Assembly (NCBI GenBank): GCA_902806595.1
Contig: CADCXC010000040.1
Span: forward strand, 248,001 to 312,000
Reading direction: 5' to 3'
DNA: 64,000 bases
From: Pyrenopolyporus hunteri
Taxonomy: Eukaryota; Ascomycota; Sordariomycetes; Xylariales; Hypoxylaceae
In this document: positions 46,667-57,494 of the stretch, one piece after another
Position numbering within the stretch: the first letter of the stretch is position 1
Layout of the letters: the number at the start of each line of letters is the position of its first letter
Notes under the pieces: model-generated
Told to the model about the DNA's origin: nothing
Seen by the model: the letters and a program-made list of their open reading frames with translations, nothing else
The model's database searches: none
Made by a program: the position numbers and the translations under genes

Positions 46667-47150
46667 GCTGGACGAAGTCCTAGAAACCGCCAAACCGCCA
46701 TTCATTTTTATTCTACCGTATAGTGCGCGCACAGTGCGCCACACATGATTCTTAGCCACTAAAGCCACTATTAATTTAGGGCATTTAGCGCATATACCAC
46801 TGTAATCCAGCGCTGCTTACAGTGGTCAACCACTATATTTATTTCAAAATCTCGGGTTACACAAGTGTAAGGTACGTAGCTACATAGGTACAAAATAATG
46901 GTAGCGCATGGGTACGGGGGTACAAGGTCACTTGGGCATACGTAGGTACGTACCTCAAATCTTGTGTAACCCGAGATTTGAAAATAAATATAGTGACAGA
47001 CCACTGTAGACAGCGCTGGATTACAGTGGTATATGCGCTAAATGCCCTAAATTTATAGTGGTCGGAGGTACGGTGCGGCGCACTATATGCCAAACTGTAC
47101 AGTAAAATAAAAATGAATGGCGGTTTGGCGGTTCTTTGGACTTCGACCAG
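46667..47150. mobile_element. Foldback element / long-arm inverted repeat (MITE-like)
   Basis: Left arm about 46667-46890, right arm about 46940-47150, spacer roughly 50 bp. The arms are imperfect reverse complements over about 210 bp. Shared blocks include AACCGCCAAACCGCCATTCA, TTTAGGGCATTTAGCGCATA and CTCGGGTTACACAAG. Each arm also holds a smaller hairpin (CCACTGTA...TTACAGTGG). There is no coding capacity. I could not find a convincing target-site duplication, so it could be a non-autonomous foldback transposon or an inverted duplication of a shorter element. A transcript through it would fold into a long hairpin. Confidence 0.85.
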
Positions 47151-48231
47151 GGTCGTTGTTTTTCTTAAGTGTAGTACAGTGGATTTCCTTCCCTTTTTCT
47201 TGTTCATTAGGGCACTCTCCAGCCCACACGTAACAGTACCTAGGTAGGTACCTACCTACCTATGAAGAGCTACTTCGTAGCGATCCTTGGTAATTCAACT
47301 GATACGCAGCGCCCTAAAGTGGTGCTTCGGGGGTGGTGCGTTAGGCCGGTACAATACCTACATGACCTAACTACGGTCGTAGTAGCTGCAGCTGCGCCTA
47401 TTCTGAGAACCTCGACCGACAGGTATTACGACTTCCAAGCGCTAACCCTACCTGATAAAAGGGGAAAAAACGGAATTCCACTATAATTTACGGAGCATCC
47501 GCCAGAGCTTAGAGCGTTTAACTTACCTCCAAGGTACCACGTTGGGTCCATACTTTGTGGCGGGCGGTCTGTAGCGCGTGCCATCTGACGAAAATTTTCA
47601 GTAGACGGTATTGTATAATACGTTGTGAGCGTCTTCCATATCTGCTTCGCGAGATTGGCTGTAGCGGCTAGCCCACCCAGGTACGTAGGGCACATTAGCT
47701 TAGATAGCTGCCTCCCTACTTACCTAGGTAGGTAGGTACCTATCTAGGTATATGAATGAGTAAAGGGGTAGTTCTACATAGATGGGCGCACATATACCTA
47801 GGTAGGTAAATATATATACCTTGCGAATGGAGAATAGGAACCTCTCTGCACTATGCACATAATATATGTAAGTAAGGGTGGCCTTGATATCCACTTACAT
47901 AGGTACCTACCTAGGTAGGTACCTAGGGGCGAGAGGCCTATAAGAGGATGGATGACTGCGTAGACACCTAGCTTCTATTTGCTCATCTCGAATAGGCGCA
48001 TCATAGGTGCTTATGCTGCGGGGAGCAAGGTGGATGCGGAAACCCCGAAACTCGGACTATTGTTTTCCTTGTGCCCCTCTCCCGTTCTACATCAAGGGCG
48101 CATGTGCATGGGATGCGCATGGGATGTCAACCAGTATTTATAGATTTCTACAGGTGCTGTTGAAGCGGGGTCAGCATTGATAACTTGCCCGAGTCGTACC
48201 AAAAACTCCCTTCTCGAGTTGAACGTCTACG
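47151..48231. other. Palindrome-rich intergenic region
   Basis: At least four CCTAGG/GGTACC islands (47237-47262, 47722-47750, 47797-47809, 47901-47928) lie between the foldback element and the GNAT gene. A minus-strand frame at 47426-47695 is protein-like in part, but I cannot assign it. Confidence 0.5.
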
Positions 48232-48861
48232 ATGGCGCTACCTTGTAGAGTCCGGCACGCCCGTCGAGCAGGTATGTAGAGAGATCGTCGTCCTAAGCGC
48301 GTGGCCCGCCGGAAAGAAAAAGCTGATTAGAATGGCTGTCTGCTATTGCCAGACGCGCCAGTCATACTCGAAATGATTCGAGAGCTGGCCGACTACGAGC
48401 GTGAACTCGATGCCGTTGAGGCCACCGAAGCAACCCTCCTTTCCACCATAGCCTTCGCCCCTGATAATGTCGAATCGACATCCACTTCCCCCAACACGGA
48501 GCCTACGTCCCCGTCGAGGCCAGCGCGGTGCCTCCTTCTCTTTAACGAGGAAGACAAACCGGCCGGGATGGCGTTGTACTTTTACAATTATAGTACATGG
48601 CGAGCGAGAGCAGGCATATATCTCGAAGATCTGTTTGTTCGGCCAACGGATAGGAAGAAAGGATACGGGAAAAAGCTGCTTGTTGAGTTAGCCAAGGAGG
48701 TTGTCGCAACGGACGGTGGCAGACTCGAGTGGAGCGTGCTAAAGTGGAACGAGCCGAGCATTAAATTCTACGAATCTATCGGGGCTAAGGCGATGAATGA
48801 CTGGGTTGGCATGCGGGTTGATCGCGAGGCCTTGACTAGACTGGCTAGTTTATTAGACTGA
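48232..48861 (+). CDS. GNAT-family N-acetyltransferase (diamine/thialysine type)
   Basis: Two exons, 48232-48271 (40 nt) and 48353-48861, with an 81 nt intron (GTATGT to TTGCCAG); 182 aa. The small first exon supplies MALPCRVRHARRA, which completes the usual first strand before DAPVILEMIRELADYERE. The acetyl-CoA site is motif A, EDLFVRPTDRKKGYGKKLL, with the R-x-x-G-x-G/A pyrophosphate loop. Motif B includes LEWSVLKWNEPSIKFYESIGA. This pattern fits spermidine/spermine or thialysine acetyltransferase relatives, soluble enzymes that acetylate polyamines or similar amines. The substrate cannot be fixed from sequence alone. It is convergent with the LYR-motif gene with only 86 nt between stops, so their 3' UTRs probably overlap. 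Confidence 0.88.
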
Positions 48862-48947
48862 GCAATCCTGCCCCTGTAGTTTTCTCTTCCTCTCGATAGT
48901 ACTGCGACGGGTGACGGGGTCTATGGGATCATCAAGTAGCGGGCCGT

Positions 48948-49994
48948 TTAGGTTGCGGGCCGTATGGGCGCGCCGGCTTTATCGACACCTTGGAAGAATT
49001 GAAGATCACGTTTCACGGGGCGAGGAATCTGTTTCTGGGTACCTCCCCAGGTGACGGACCATTTCCCCGAGCGAGGGTTCTTCTCTACAACAGGCGATGA
49101 TTCCCAGACGAGGCTGTATACCCCGCGGCGTAACTTCCTTGGACTTGGAACTCGGACGCCAATAGGCCGGCCGTGTCCTCGAGGATCTTCGTCTTCACGC
49201 CCACTAAGACTCTTCATCTTCCTAGAGGCCCCCCTCTCCAGAGATCGTATAGGCTTCGTCACAAAATTTGTCCACGCCGGCTCTGGGGCGTCACGGCTGA
49301 TGGAACGTGGCTGCGCGACCGGTCTCCTTGTGGGTAGGCTGTAATACTGCGCATCGGCCTCACCTCTGGCTATAGTGCCTAATAAGTCCCATTCTCCCCG
49401 GGGTAGCGGCGGCAGCAAGCGACGAAGAACGCCGGCCCAATGTTTTTTTAACTTGTTCCGGGCAAGCTTTCGAGAGAGCGGGCGGCCGAAGCTGTTCTCG
49501 GCCGGGATGACCTGAGCTGGGTCGACCAGTCGGCGCATGCTAGAAGGCCAATTGTTGGCTTGCTGCTCGGCTTGTGAAACTGCGATGGCCTGGACCTTTT
49601 CTACGGACCAATTGTCCAGCCAGTCTGGCGGTCTTGCCTTGCCATTGTCGAGCCTGATCTTCTCGTCTAGTTCGGCGGAGTTGGCGGGAGGGGGGCTGGC
49701 TAGCTCGGTTCTTCCCAGGATACGACGTCTCTTCCCGACCCTGCCGGTTGCTAGATAACATAGACGGCGCATGCGAGCGATATGGCCGGCGTTTGCGGAG
49801 CGAATATAGCGGAGGTAGTGGTGGGCATCTTTGATGTAGGGTTTGGGATTTGGCTTATGACGACAATCGCGGAAGCGGGCCTGGATGCGCTGGGTTATCC
49901 ACGGCCGGCAGAGTGGAGAAAGATATGTTGCTTCTCGAAGGAGATGTCGATAGAGATGTAGGGGAGTGTTTGGATGGGGGATCTGGAGAGGCAT
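48948..49994 (-). CDS. LYR-motif protein (Cup1-like, LYRM-type N-terminus)
   Basis: A single exon of 348 aa. The N-terminus has the tripeptide LYR in PLHLYRHLLREATYLSPLCR followed by a helix ending RIQARFRDCRH, the pattern of the Complex1_LYR-like domain seen in fungal Cup1-like proteins. LYR proteins bind the mitochondrial acyl-carrier protein and help assemble Fe-S clusters or respiratory complexes. The rest of the chain is basic (many KR pairs, e.g. RKLARNKLKKHW) and poorly structured, ending GGTQKQIPRPVKRDLQFF. The basic composition fits mitochondrial import, but I see no classical presequence ahead of the LYR helix. The frame is uninterrupted. The exact partner is unknown. Confidence 0.8.
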   Translation of the reverse strand: MPLQIPHPNTPLHLYRHLLREATYLSPLCRPWITQRIQARFRDCRHKPNPKPYIKDAHHYLRYIRSANAGHIARMRRLCYLATGRVGKRRRILGRTELASPPPANSAELDEKIRLDNGKARPPDWLDNWSVEKVQAIAVSQAEQQANNWPSSMRRLVDPAQVIPAENSFGRPLSRKLARNKLKKHWAGVLRRLLPPLPRGEWDLLGTIARGEADAQYYSLPTRRPVAQPRSISRDAPEPAWTNFVTKPIRSLERGASRKMKSLSGREDEDPRGHGRPIGVRVPSPRKLRRGVYSLVWESSPVVEKNPRSGKWSVTWGGTQKQIPRPVKRDLQFFQGVDKAGAPIRPAT

Positions 49995-51639
49995 TGCCTT
50001 CTGGGCGCCGTGGTGGTTGGGTGGCGGGTTTGACGAGTTCTATGTAGGAATGTAAGTCTTCATTTTATATGTCGACAAAGCGCATTGCTGAGTTTTTACA
50101 TGGTACATAGATCGACAAGGCGAGTGATCTGGGACTTACCTAAGCTACGCACGTACCTAGGTCCCTTATGTACCTGTGTATGTACTTAGGTACCTTAGGT
50201 AAAGCAGGTAGGAACCTTAATACCTAGGTCGGTGAGATCGGTCAAAGATCGTGCACTTACTAACTTCGTCCTGTACACATACATCCATATATGTACCTAG
50301 GTACCTACCTATATATGTACCTACGTAATTCGCGTGAGATACCTCCGTGTAAACCTTATAAGCCCCCGCCTTTACCTTGCTAGTCTATCCGATTTGGGCC
50401 GTCCCCCTCACTTTAATGGCTTTATGTCCATGTATCTGCATATGTATATGTATGTACCTTTCTGTACATAATGTAATACATATGTAAGTAATGCTTCGAG
50501 GAGGTCTGTGCGCCTCGCCCTTTTTCTCGTGTCTCCCTTACTCTTTTTTTGTTGTTATTATTTTTTATTTTACTTTTTCTTACTCTACCTACTCGATTTT
50601 CAATAGGTTATTCCCCTTTGGTACGCGCGTACCACCTAACCTAGGTAACCGTCCCACCCCCTACCTACCCTCTCCCTTTCCCGTTCCCCCCCCCTTCAAA
50701 AGTTCCCTTCCCACGAGTCACGACTTCACGATTACACGAAACTGACACGTCCCTCTATCTCGCCTCTCCCCCTTCGCGCGGCAAGCTACGCACTATTCCC
50801 AATTCCTACCTTTTAATTGAATTCCAATTTTGGCATCTTTCGGAGCCTGGAACGGGAATTAATAAAGATTGTCGCGAGAGTAACCCACCCCCCTCTCATG
50901 GAGGAGTCCATGCGAAAGCGCGTCAGTGATCTCTATCTTAATTGATCTGAACCGTGTCTTTCGTACCGCACTCTTTTTCTCTCTCGTACCGCAACGATTT
51001 GTCCCGCATCTTACCAAACTCGTCCGGTTGCTTACCTCACTCGCGTTGGATTCACCTATCACCTACATACCTTTACCTAACCTGCCTCTATTCTCAATGT
51101 TCCCAATGGTCTCGATGTTCTCTTGCCTGGAATAATTCCGCCAACATCATTATCATTATTATTATTTATCCCGGTTGTCATTCCCGTTGCCCCTTGTCAT
51201 TGCATACCCCATCATTATTATAATTATTATTATAAGTCGGGCACATCTCTACCACTTATTTACATGCACTTTTGTGTGTGTAGCGCCACAAAAAGTCTTG
51301 TCATAATAATCCTGTCGTAGTCAAATTCTGTAATCACTTACTGATATCACTCCACTCGAAACTTTCAACACCACGCTCAACCTCATCTCTTCCGCCCCGT
51401 GTCTGCCATTGTCGGTAAGGGTATCTCTGACCAACAACAATACCTACCTACCTATTGTACCTACCTATTGAACATAACCCTGCATACCCTACAGCGAATG
51501 CATGTCTCTCGACCTTTAACGCTATCGGCGCATTGTCCCCCTTGACGCTTCTTATAGAGGTATCTACCAAATATTTATTTCTATTTTTTTTAAACTGGAC
51601 CTCTCGAATCGGCCCTGGCCCGCTATCTAGGCATTGCCC
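49995..51639. other. Divergent promoter region and long 5' leader of the APSES gene
   Basis: Contains palindromic islands at about 50155 and 50297-50312, and the perfect 14-mer GGTACGCGCGTACC at 50620-50633. Long pyrimidine-rich and ATT-rich stretches (51150-51240) follow, consistent with a long 5' UTR. No other gene recognised. Confidence 0.55.
50620..50633. promoter_or_regulatory. Palindrome with double ACGCG core, possible MCB-like site
   Basis: GGTACGCGCGTACC is a perfect palindrome with ACGCG on each strand, similar to the ACGCGT box recognised by Mbp1-type APSES factors. It lies 1.0 kb before the MBP1-like start. Autoregulation is only a hypothesis; the site may also be a variant of the local GGTACC islands. 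Confidence 0.3.
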
Positions 51640-54436
51640 ATGGCCTCGGCTACCACCGCTATCTCACACCACCACCACCATCACCACCACCACCAACAAC
51701 AACAACAGCAGCAGCAGCAGCAGCAGCAGCTCGACATACCACGCATTACTGCCGAACCGCCCAATAATCTCTTCCAAGTGCCGCCTAGCTCTCAGTCCCA
51801 ACCAAACCCCCCCTCGTCTTTACCGTCGTCGTCGCAATTCCCTGCGTCTGTTGAGAGAAAGAGCAGCGGCATAGGCGCTGGCCCGGACGGCGTTAAAATG
51901 TCGCAATCACAACCGGGGTCTCAGCAGTCCTTTACCATGAGCCAACCTACCCAACCGTACAGGCAATTTTCCGATTCCAACATGAGGTTAGGCAATGGCC
52001 ATGTCCTCGACCACGAACCACCGCAAATCTACTCGGTCAGTGGCTTCCTACCAACGCTCTCTCTTAGTGGTAGAAGCTTGAAGTCCTAACCCAGCGCACT
52101 AACTTATTATCGTCCAGGCTGTCTACTCTGGAACGGACGTATACGAAATGGAGGTGAACGGGATTGCTGTCATGCGCCGCCGTGAAGATAGTTGGTTGAA
52201 CGCCACCCAGATCCTCAAGGTCGCCAACATCGATAAGGGGAAGCGAACGAAGATCCTCGAAAAGGAGATCCAGACCGGCGAGCACGAGAAGGTCCAAGGC
52301 GGCTATGGGAAATATCAGGGCACCTGGATCAAGTTTGAGCGGGGCGTTGAAGTATGCCGCCAATACGGCGTTGAAGAGTTGCTGCGCCCTCTCCTGACCT
52401 ACGACATGGGCCAGGACGGAGGGATCGCGGGCAGAGGGGATTTCAATACTCCCACTAAGGAGCAGGCCATGGCTGCGCAGAGGAAGCGGATGTACAGTGC
52501 CAGCAACGAAGGGCGCGCCAATAGGTACGCCGAGACCTTCTTCAAGAATATCTCGACTACTGCGTCCAACGCTGTCGCTGCTATCAGCAAGGCTCGTTTC
52601 GATTCGCCCGGGCCGAGGGGTCGTAATGGTCCGACAAGGCCCCCCAGTTTCAGCCGACAGTCCTCGATGCAGAACGCCGATGACTTCCCTGGAAATTCCC
52701 AACAGAGCTTTGCCTCCGACTACGGACAAGGCGTCGACCCGGCATATTCGGCCCAGAACACGCATATCTTCAACGGCGACGAACCGCCGCGAAAACGCCA
52801 GAGAGTTGTTACCCCCGCGGATAGTTTTGGCTACGTATCACATACCATGGAGATGTATGCCAACGACAACCCGGGCTCACCGACGGAGCCTAACGAATCT
52901 TTCGTCTACTCCCAGGCCGGTATCGATATACACGAAAAGGACGCTGTGCCGCTCCCCCCACTGCCTTTCGAGCTCTCCCCCGAGGCGGACCAGAAGCGGA
53001 ATCTACTTATGGGACTCTTCCTAGATCCAAACGCTAACGCCTCCGACTACTCCCAGAGTGAAGCTCTCCAGACATTATCGCCCTTGGATCTGGACGCGCC
53101 GATAGATGCTTCAAGTCATACTGCTCTCCACTGGGCTGCCACGCTAGCCCGGATACCTCTGTTGAGGGCGCTGATATCAGCCGGCGCAAATCCTTACCGA
53201 GTCAACGCTTCGGGTGAAACAGCCCTGATGAGGGCGTCAGCGGTGACGAATAACTCGGACCAAGTCTCGTTCCCTGAACTGCTCGACGTGTTAGGCAATA
53301 CTATCGACGTTCGGGATAACAAGGGTCGAACTGTTTTGCATCATATCGCCGTCACAAGCGCCGTCAAGGGTAGGAGCCATTCCAGCAGATACTATCTCGA
53401 GAGTCTCCTCGAGTGGGTTGTGAGACAGGGCAGCGCACCGAGTAGCCAAAGCACGGCCGCCAACGGTAGCTCAAGCCAGCCGAAGATGGGTATCGGGCGA
53501 TTCATGAGCGAGATCGTAAACGCGAAGGATAAATCCGGAGACACAGCTCTGAATATCGCGGCCAGGATTGGCAACAGGAGCATTATCTCTCAATTGCTCG
53601 AAGTTGGTGCCGACCCCAGCATCGCCAACAAGGCAGGTCTCAGACCAGTTGACTTTGGAGTGGGCGGTGATGTCGGAGAGGATGGTGTCAACGGTGATAT
53701 TACGGCGACGGATAAGGCGAACATTGTTGGCAACTGCCAGAAGACTCGGGAGAACAGTGCCGATATCATTACATGTGAGATTGCAGAAAACTGTCCCTCT
53801 TTTCTCACGTACCTTCTAACCCCGTTCTTAGCCATCACACACCTCCTGAGCGAGACTTCTAATAGCTTCCAATCCGAACTCAAGAAGAAGCAGCAGGATG
53901 TCGATTCTCTCCATGCCTCCTTACGAACGACGTCCACCCAATTAGGCGATGCGCAACGTCAACTTAAGACACTGCAAGCGGCCGCCAAATCACAATCCCT
54001 AGCGCGCCAAAAGATCAGCAATCTTAGCCGGGCCCGTGAGGAGGAGCAGAAGCACATGCTAGGATTAGAGCAAACTTACGGTCGCCTGGATGCCAGCAAC
54101 CTTTCCTGGGAGACGGAACTTAATAACGCCTTAGAGTCTATCGGGGGAGACGTATCTAATGCGGCTTTGCTACCCAGCTCTGCGGTCCTCCGCGCTCGAA
54201 TACAAGCACTTCGAAGTAGAACAGACGTCATGAAGCAGAGCATCGGCTCGCTGAAAGGCCGTAGCAAAGACGTCGAACTCAAGTATCGGCGAGTAGTGGC
54301 TCTCTGTACCGGTGTACCAGAGAGCCAAGTCGACGCCGTGGTGGACGGTCTGCTGCGCGCCGTAGAGAGCGAAAAGGGAGAACTCGAGATTGGCCGCGTA
54401 CGGAGATTCCTCGGCGGTGTTGATGGTGTGCATTAA
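51640..54436 (+). CDS. MBP1: MBP1/Res-type APSES cell-cycle transcription factor with ankyrin repeats
   Basis: Three exons, 51640-52035, 52118-53774 and 53832-54436, with introns of 82 and 57 nt; 885 aa. The N-terminus has a His9-Gln12 run, then a disordered region. The APSES/KilA-N DNA-binding domain spans about 133-230 (VYEMEVNGIAVMRRREDSWLNATQILK, GGYGKYQGTWI). The centre is acidic and disordered with a basic PPRKRQR motif, a likely nuclear signal. Ankyrin repeats span about 460-645 (HTALHWAA, GETALMRAS, GDTALNIAARIGN). A C-terminal coiled coil begins ITSITHLLSETSNSF. In yeasts the counterparts Mbp1/Res1/Res2 pair with Swi6/Cdc10 in the MBF complex to drive G1/S genes through ACGCGT boxes. 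The second intron is inferred because splicing gives the conserved SITHLLSE. Confidence 0.93.
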
Positions 54437-55095
54437 TGCAGTGTTTGCGCTGTAAATTTGAGCATATGGATTTTTTTTTCTGCTTCCTTGCCACCAAGTC
54501 TTGTTTGACGAACGGCACTATTGTATTCCTTACGCATCTTCGATACCAGGGCCGCATGTTGGTCTCGCAGTCTCGCAGACGACAGCTATTGGCAACTTAC
54601 ATGCAGGGAGGGTTATTATGATTTCACGTCTGGCATAACGCGCGGCTGATCCACTGTATATACATTGACGAGCCTTATAGGCCGCTTGGGGACGGAGGGT
54701 CTGGCGATTGGGATGGACGATACGATGAGGTTTCGCAGTTCAAACCCGTCTAAACTTTTATTCGTTACTCGGCCCCAAATCGAGATATTTACCAACACTT
54801 GCCGTGAGACTGTTTCTCCGATTACGCCAGTGGATCCCTCTGTGGGCGCATTCAGGATGAGAGATTATTGGCTTCATAAATGCCTACCTAGGTACCTATC
54901 TACCTAGGTAGATACCCGACGGGTACTTTATTCAAAGGGTATCATCCTCCGTCTACCTTATATCCGTTTCCTGACAAGCCATTTCCCTTTCACTCCCTTT
55001 TTTTATTTATTTTTATTTTGCCCGCTAACCCAAAGTTCTCATCGTCTAATCCTCCGAGTCACTCTCGCGTACGACGCACTCCTACTTAACCCCCT
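54437..55095. other. Convergent intergenic region
   Basis: 3' ends of the APSES gene and the Fta1 gene. Contains a CCTAGG island at about 54888-54910 and a T-rich stretch near 55000. No gene recognised. Confidence 0.55.
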
Positions 55096-56592
55096 TTACT
55101 GTGCTATTAGCCTGGCCATAGTATCGGAGCCCCACCCCGGCTTTCCCCGGGCCCTCCGCACTAGCCCCCGGACTAGCTTCCACGCGGCGGAATCTTGCTG
55201 CTGGTCGTCGTGATCGTCCTTATACTCGCGAGCGCCCTTATTTGCCGGGGCAAATACCTTCAATCTACCTTCGGACAGCGCGAAGCCGTCGCACGCGACA
55301 CGCTGCACGCGGACGCCCGGGTGGAACATATCCAGGCCGAGATGATGCCATACGTAAGCGGCTAGGGCTTCGGTGAAGGGCTGCTCTTCTCTTCCTTTCC
55401 CTCCTTCTTCGGCACCGCCATCGTCTTGGCTGCGCCACGCCCATCCCTCTTCGTCCTTGCCGCCGGCCAATTTTCGGCGTCTTCGGCTCTGCTGTTCGTC
55501 CGATAGCGTAGTCTTCGCGTCGGTTTTCCTCTTTCTTGCTATGGTTGTAGATCTGCCGTCGAGCTTCTCGCCCACGCGTAAGAAGCGATGCGTGTCCACG
55601 GCAGGTATAGTTATGTCGATTGTTTTTAGGCCAGCGGGTGGAAATTCCCGGTTTTGACCCTGATTCTCTTCGGCGGCGGTAGTACCGCCACCAGTAGTGT
55701 TACCGTCGCCCCTGACTTTGATTCTGGCTTCGGGGGGTTCGATATGAAAGCCGAGCGTAATGAGCACGTCTTTACTTAGCGGCCGTCTATTTCTCCTTGA
55801 GCTGTTGTCTGACAACCATGCTTCCCAACTGCCCACAAGCGTCTGCGTGCCTAAGGCAAGGGGGTTGATACGACAATCGAACGTGTTGGAGAGGAAATCG
55901 ATCAACACAGACTTGAGAGGTGCAGGCATTCGGAAGAGCAGTAACGGCAGATGCAGGAATGCGGACTGATCCGCCCCCCCCATCCGGGAGTCATCATTAT
56001 CTGTCTGCCACGCCCATGAAGGCTGGTGGCTGGAGCTCTGTGCATCCTCGTCCCCAGCTAAATCGGATAAGAGCAGAGCGCTGAATCGGGCGTTCTCGTA
56101 TTTCAGTTCTACACATAGCACCTTTTTGGCCCCCTCTGGAACTCGCTCGCCAGCTTCTTCAGCGTCGTTTCCTAGCTCTACGCTGCCCTCCCTTCGGCTG
56201 TTTCCCCCCACGATTTGCTCGGCATCGATCCAGCGCCACTCCACAGCGTACAGCGCGCCGGTGCGCCCCAGCGCCGCGTCATTCTCCAGCCCAACTTGGA
56301 CGCCGCGCACAACGTCGCCAACGAGGGCATCCCGCAGGCGCTTAGATAGGAGCTGTAGCCGTGCGGGCGTCAGAGCCTGCTGGCCTAAGTAGAGGGGTGA
56401 TACGCGGTAGGTGGTAAAGGTAGTGTTGTAGAAGCGTGGTAAATCCGAGCCATCGTGGGACGGGGCGATACCAGGCGAAGTGGGCTCAGCGTCGGATCCT
56501 TGGGGGGACCGCTCTGGGACTGACGAAGGCGAAGGCGGGGCGGAGGCGGCGGCGGACTCGGTCGCGTTGCGTTTTCGCCTGCGGGGTGGCAT
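55096..56592 (-). CDS. Kinetochore Sim4/CCAN subunit Fta1 (CENP-L family)
   Basis: A single exon of 498 aa. After a disordered N-terminus (about 1-53) comes the segment FYNTTFTTYRVSPLYLGQQA and LSKRLRDALVGDVVRGVQVG, which I recognise as the start of the Fta1/CENP-L family. Later conserved-looking parts are CVELKYENARFSALLL, DCRINPLALGTQTLVGSWEAWL and, near the end, AAYVWHHLGLDMFHPGVRVQRVACDGF. CENP-L pairs with CENP-N in the inner kinetochore (yeast Iml3/Chl4) at centromeric chromatin. An Arg/Lys-rich, low-complexity insert around 370-420 separates the two conserved blocks. Start: the ATG giving MPPRRRKRN; the longer frame begins with TTG. The frame is intact. Confidence 0.82.
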   Translation of the reverse strand: MPPRRRKRNATESAAASAPPSPSSVPERSPQGSDAEPTSPGIAPSHDGSDLPRFYNTTFTTYRVSPLYLGQQALTPARLQLLSKRLRDALVGDVVRGVQVGLENDAALGRTGALYAVEWRWIDAEQIVGGNSRREGSVELGNDAEEAGERVPEGAKKVLCVELKYENARFSALLLSDLAGDEDAQSSSHQPSWAWQTDNDDSRMGGADQSAFLHLPLLLFRMPAPLKSVLIDFLSNTFDCRINPLALGTQTLVGSWEAWLSDNSSRRNRRPLSKDVLITLGFHIEPPEARIKVRGDGNTTGGGTTAAEENQGQNREFPPAGLKTIDITIPAVDTHRFLRVGEKLDGRSTTIARKRKTDAKTTLSDEQQSRRRRKLAGGKDEEGWAWRSQDDGGAEEGGKGREEQPFTEALAAYVWHHLGLDMFHPGVRVQRVACDGFALSEGRLKVFAPANKGAREYKDDHDDQQQDSAAWKLVRGLVRRARGKPGWGSDTMARLIAQ

Positions 56593-57494
56593 TGTCAATT
56601 GATGTGTATTTCGGTGCGATGATGCAAATGCTTATATCCGCACGCGGCAAGTCTTCGGAGTGTAGACGTGTGGCGAGTTGGGCGGATCTGGTTGTGTTGC
56701 TACGAGTTGCGAATCGGCTGGTGAGAGAGGCGCGTCGTTCGTCGCGTGTAAGCTGAGCTGGAACTGGATCCGTTTCCGAGAAAACGAGCCAATTGAAGCT
56801 GCCTGGCTGAGCGGCGCGTATAGGGATAAAATTGGCACGTTGTTTTACCTGTGGCGGCGGCCTGCTAAATGTAGTTGGGTAGGTGGTAGGTAAGGTGGTA
56901 GGTATACAGGCGAAGTCGACATTCTGATGCGGTTGGATTCGAACGGCGGAAATAATTCCAACAAGTATTGAAATTTATAGGTACCTTACCTGGTAGGTAG
57001 GTTCTAGTGGAGACGAAACACTAAGCTCAGCTGTAAGTCTAGCGCTTGTGATAGGTACCTACACTACATGCTAGCGGGGGATTCCATTCTGCTGGTTGTG
57101 GATCTCGGTAATCCAAGCCCAAGGATCTTGCTACCTAGGTACCCACCTAGTACCTCTAAGCTAACAGCTAACCTACACGTACCTACATATATACTTACAG
57201 GCACCACTGCCTACATGCACCTATAGTACGTAATGCGGGGTCCTTAGGTACATATCTACCTACCTACGAGGTACCTAGGTAGGTACAATACATGTATTAT
57301 TACCCAGGTACCTTACATAGTACCTCATTACGCAGTTCTCCATCGTCATCGTCATCTCTCAACAACATTCGCGTTCGCCCATCGGATCTTTATGTCTCTT
57401 GGGGATAATACCACTGATATTTCACTTCCAACCTACAACAGAAGACGTGAAGCCGAACTCGAATCCAAGTCAACCCTCAAGTCCACAGTCTGCG
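56593..57494. other. Divergent intergenic region
   Basis: Lies upstream of both Fta1 (-) and the 2EXR gene (+). Palindromic islands at about 57132-57150 and 57265-57287. An ATG at 57392 opens a short different frame and could be an upstream ORF or an unseen first exon of the 2EXR gene. Confidence 0.5.

Noticed and set aside
47426..47695. Possible retroelement gag remnant (minus strand)
   Set aside because: A segment such as LAKQIWKTLTTYY vaguely recalls copia-type proteins, but there is no zinc knuckle, protease or LTR nearby.
56905..56965. tRNA B-box-like sequence (minus strand GTTCGAATCC)
   Set aside because: No flanking T-stem complementarity, A-box or acceptor stem could be found.
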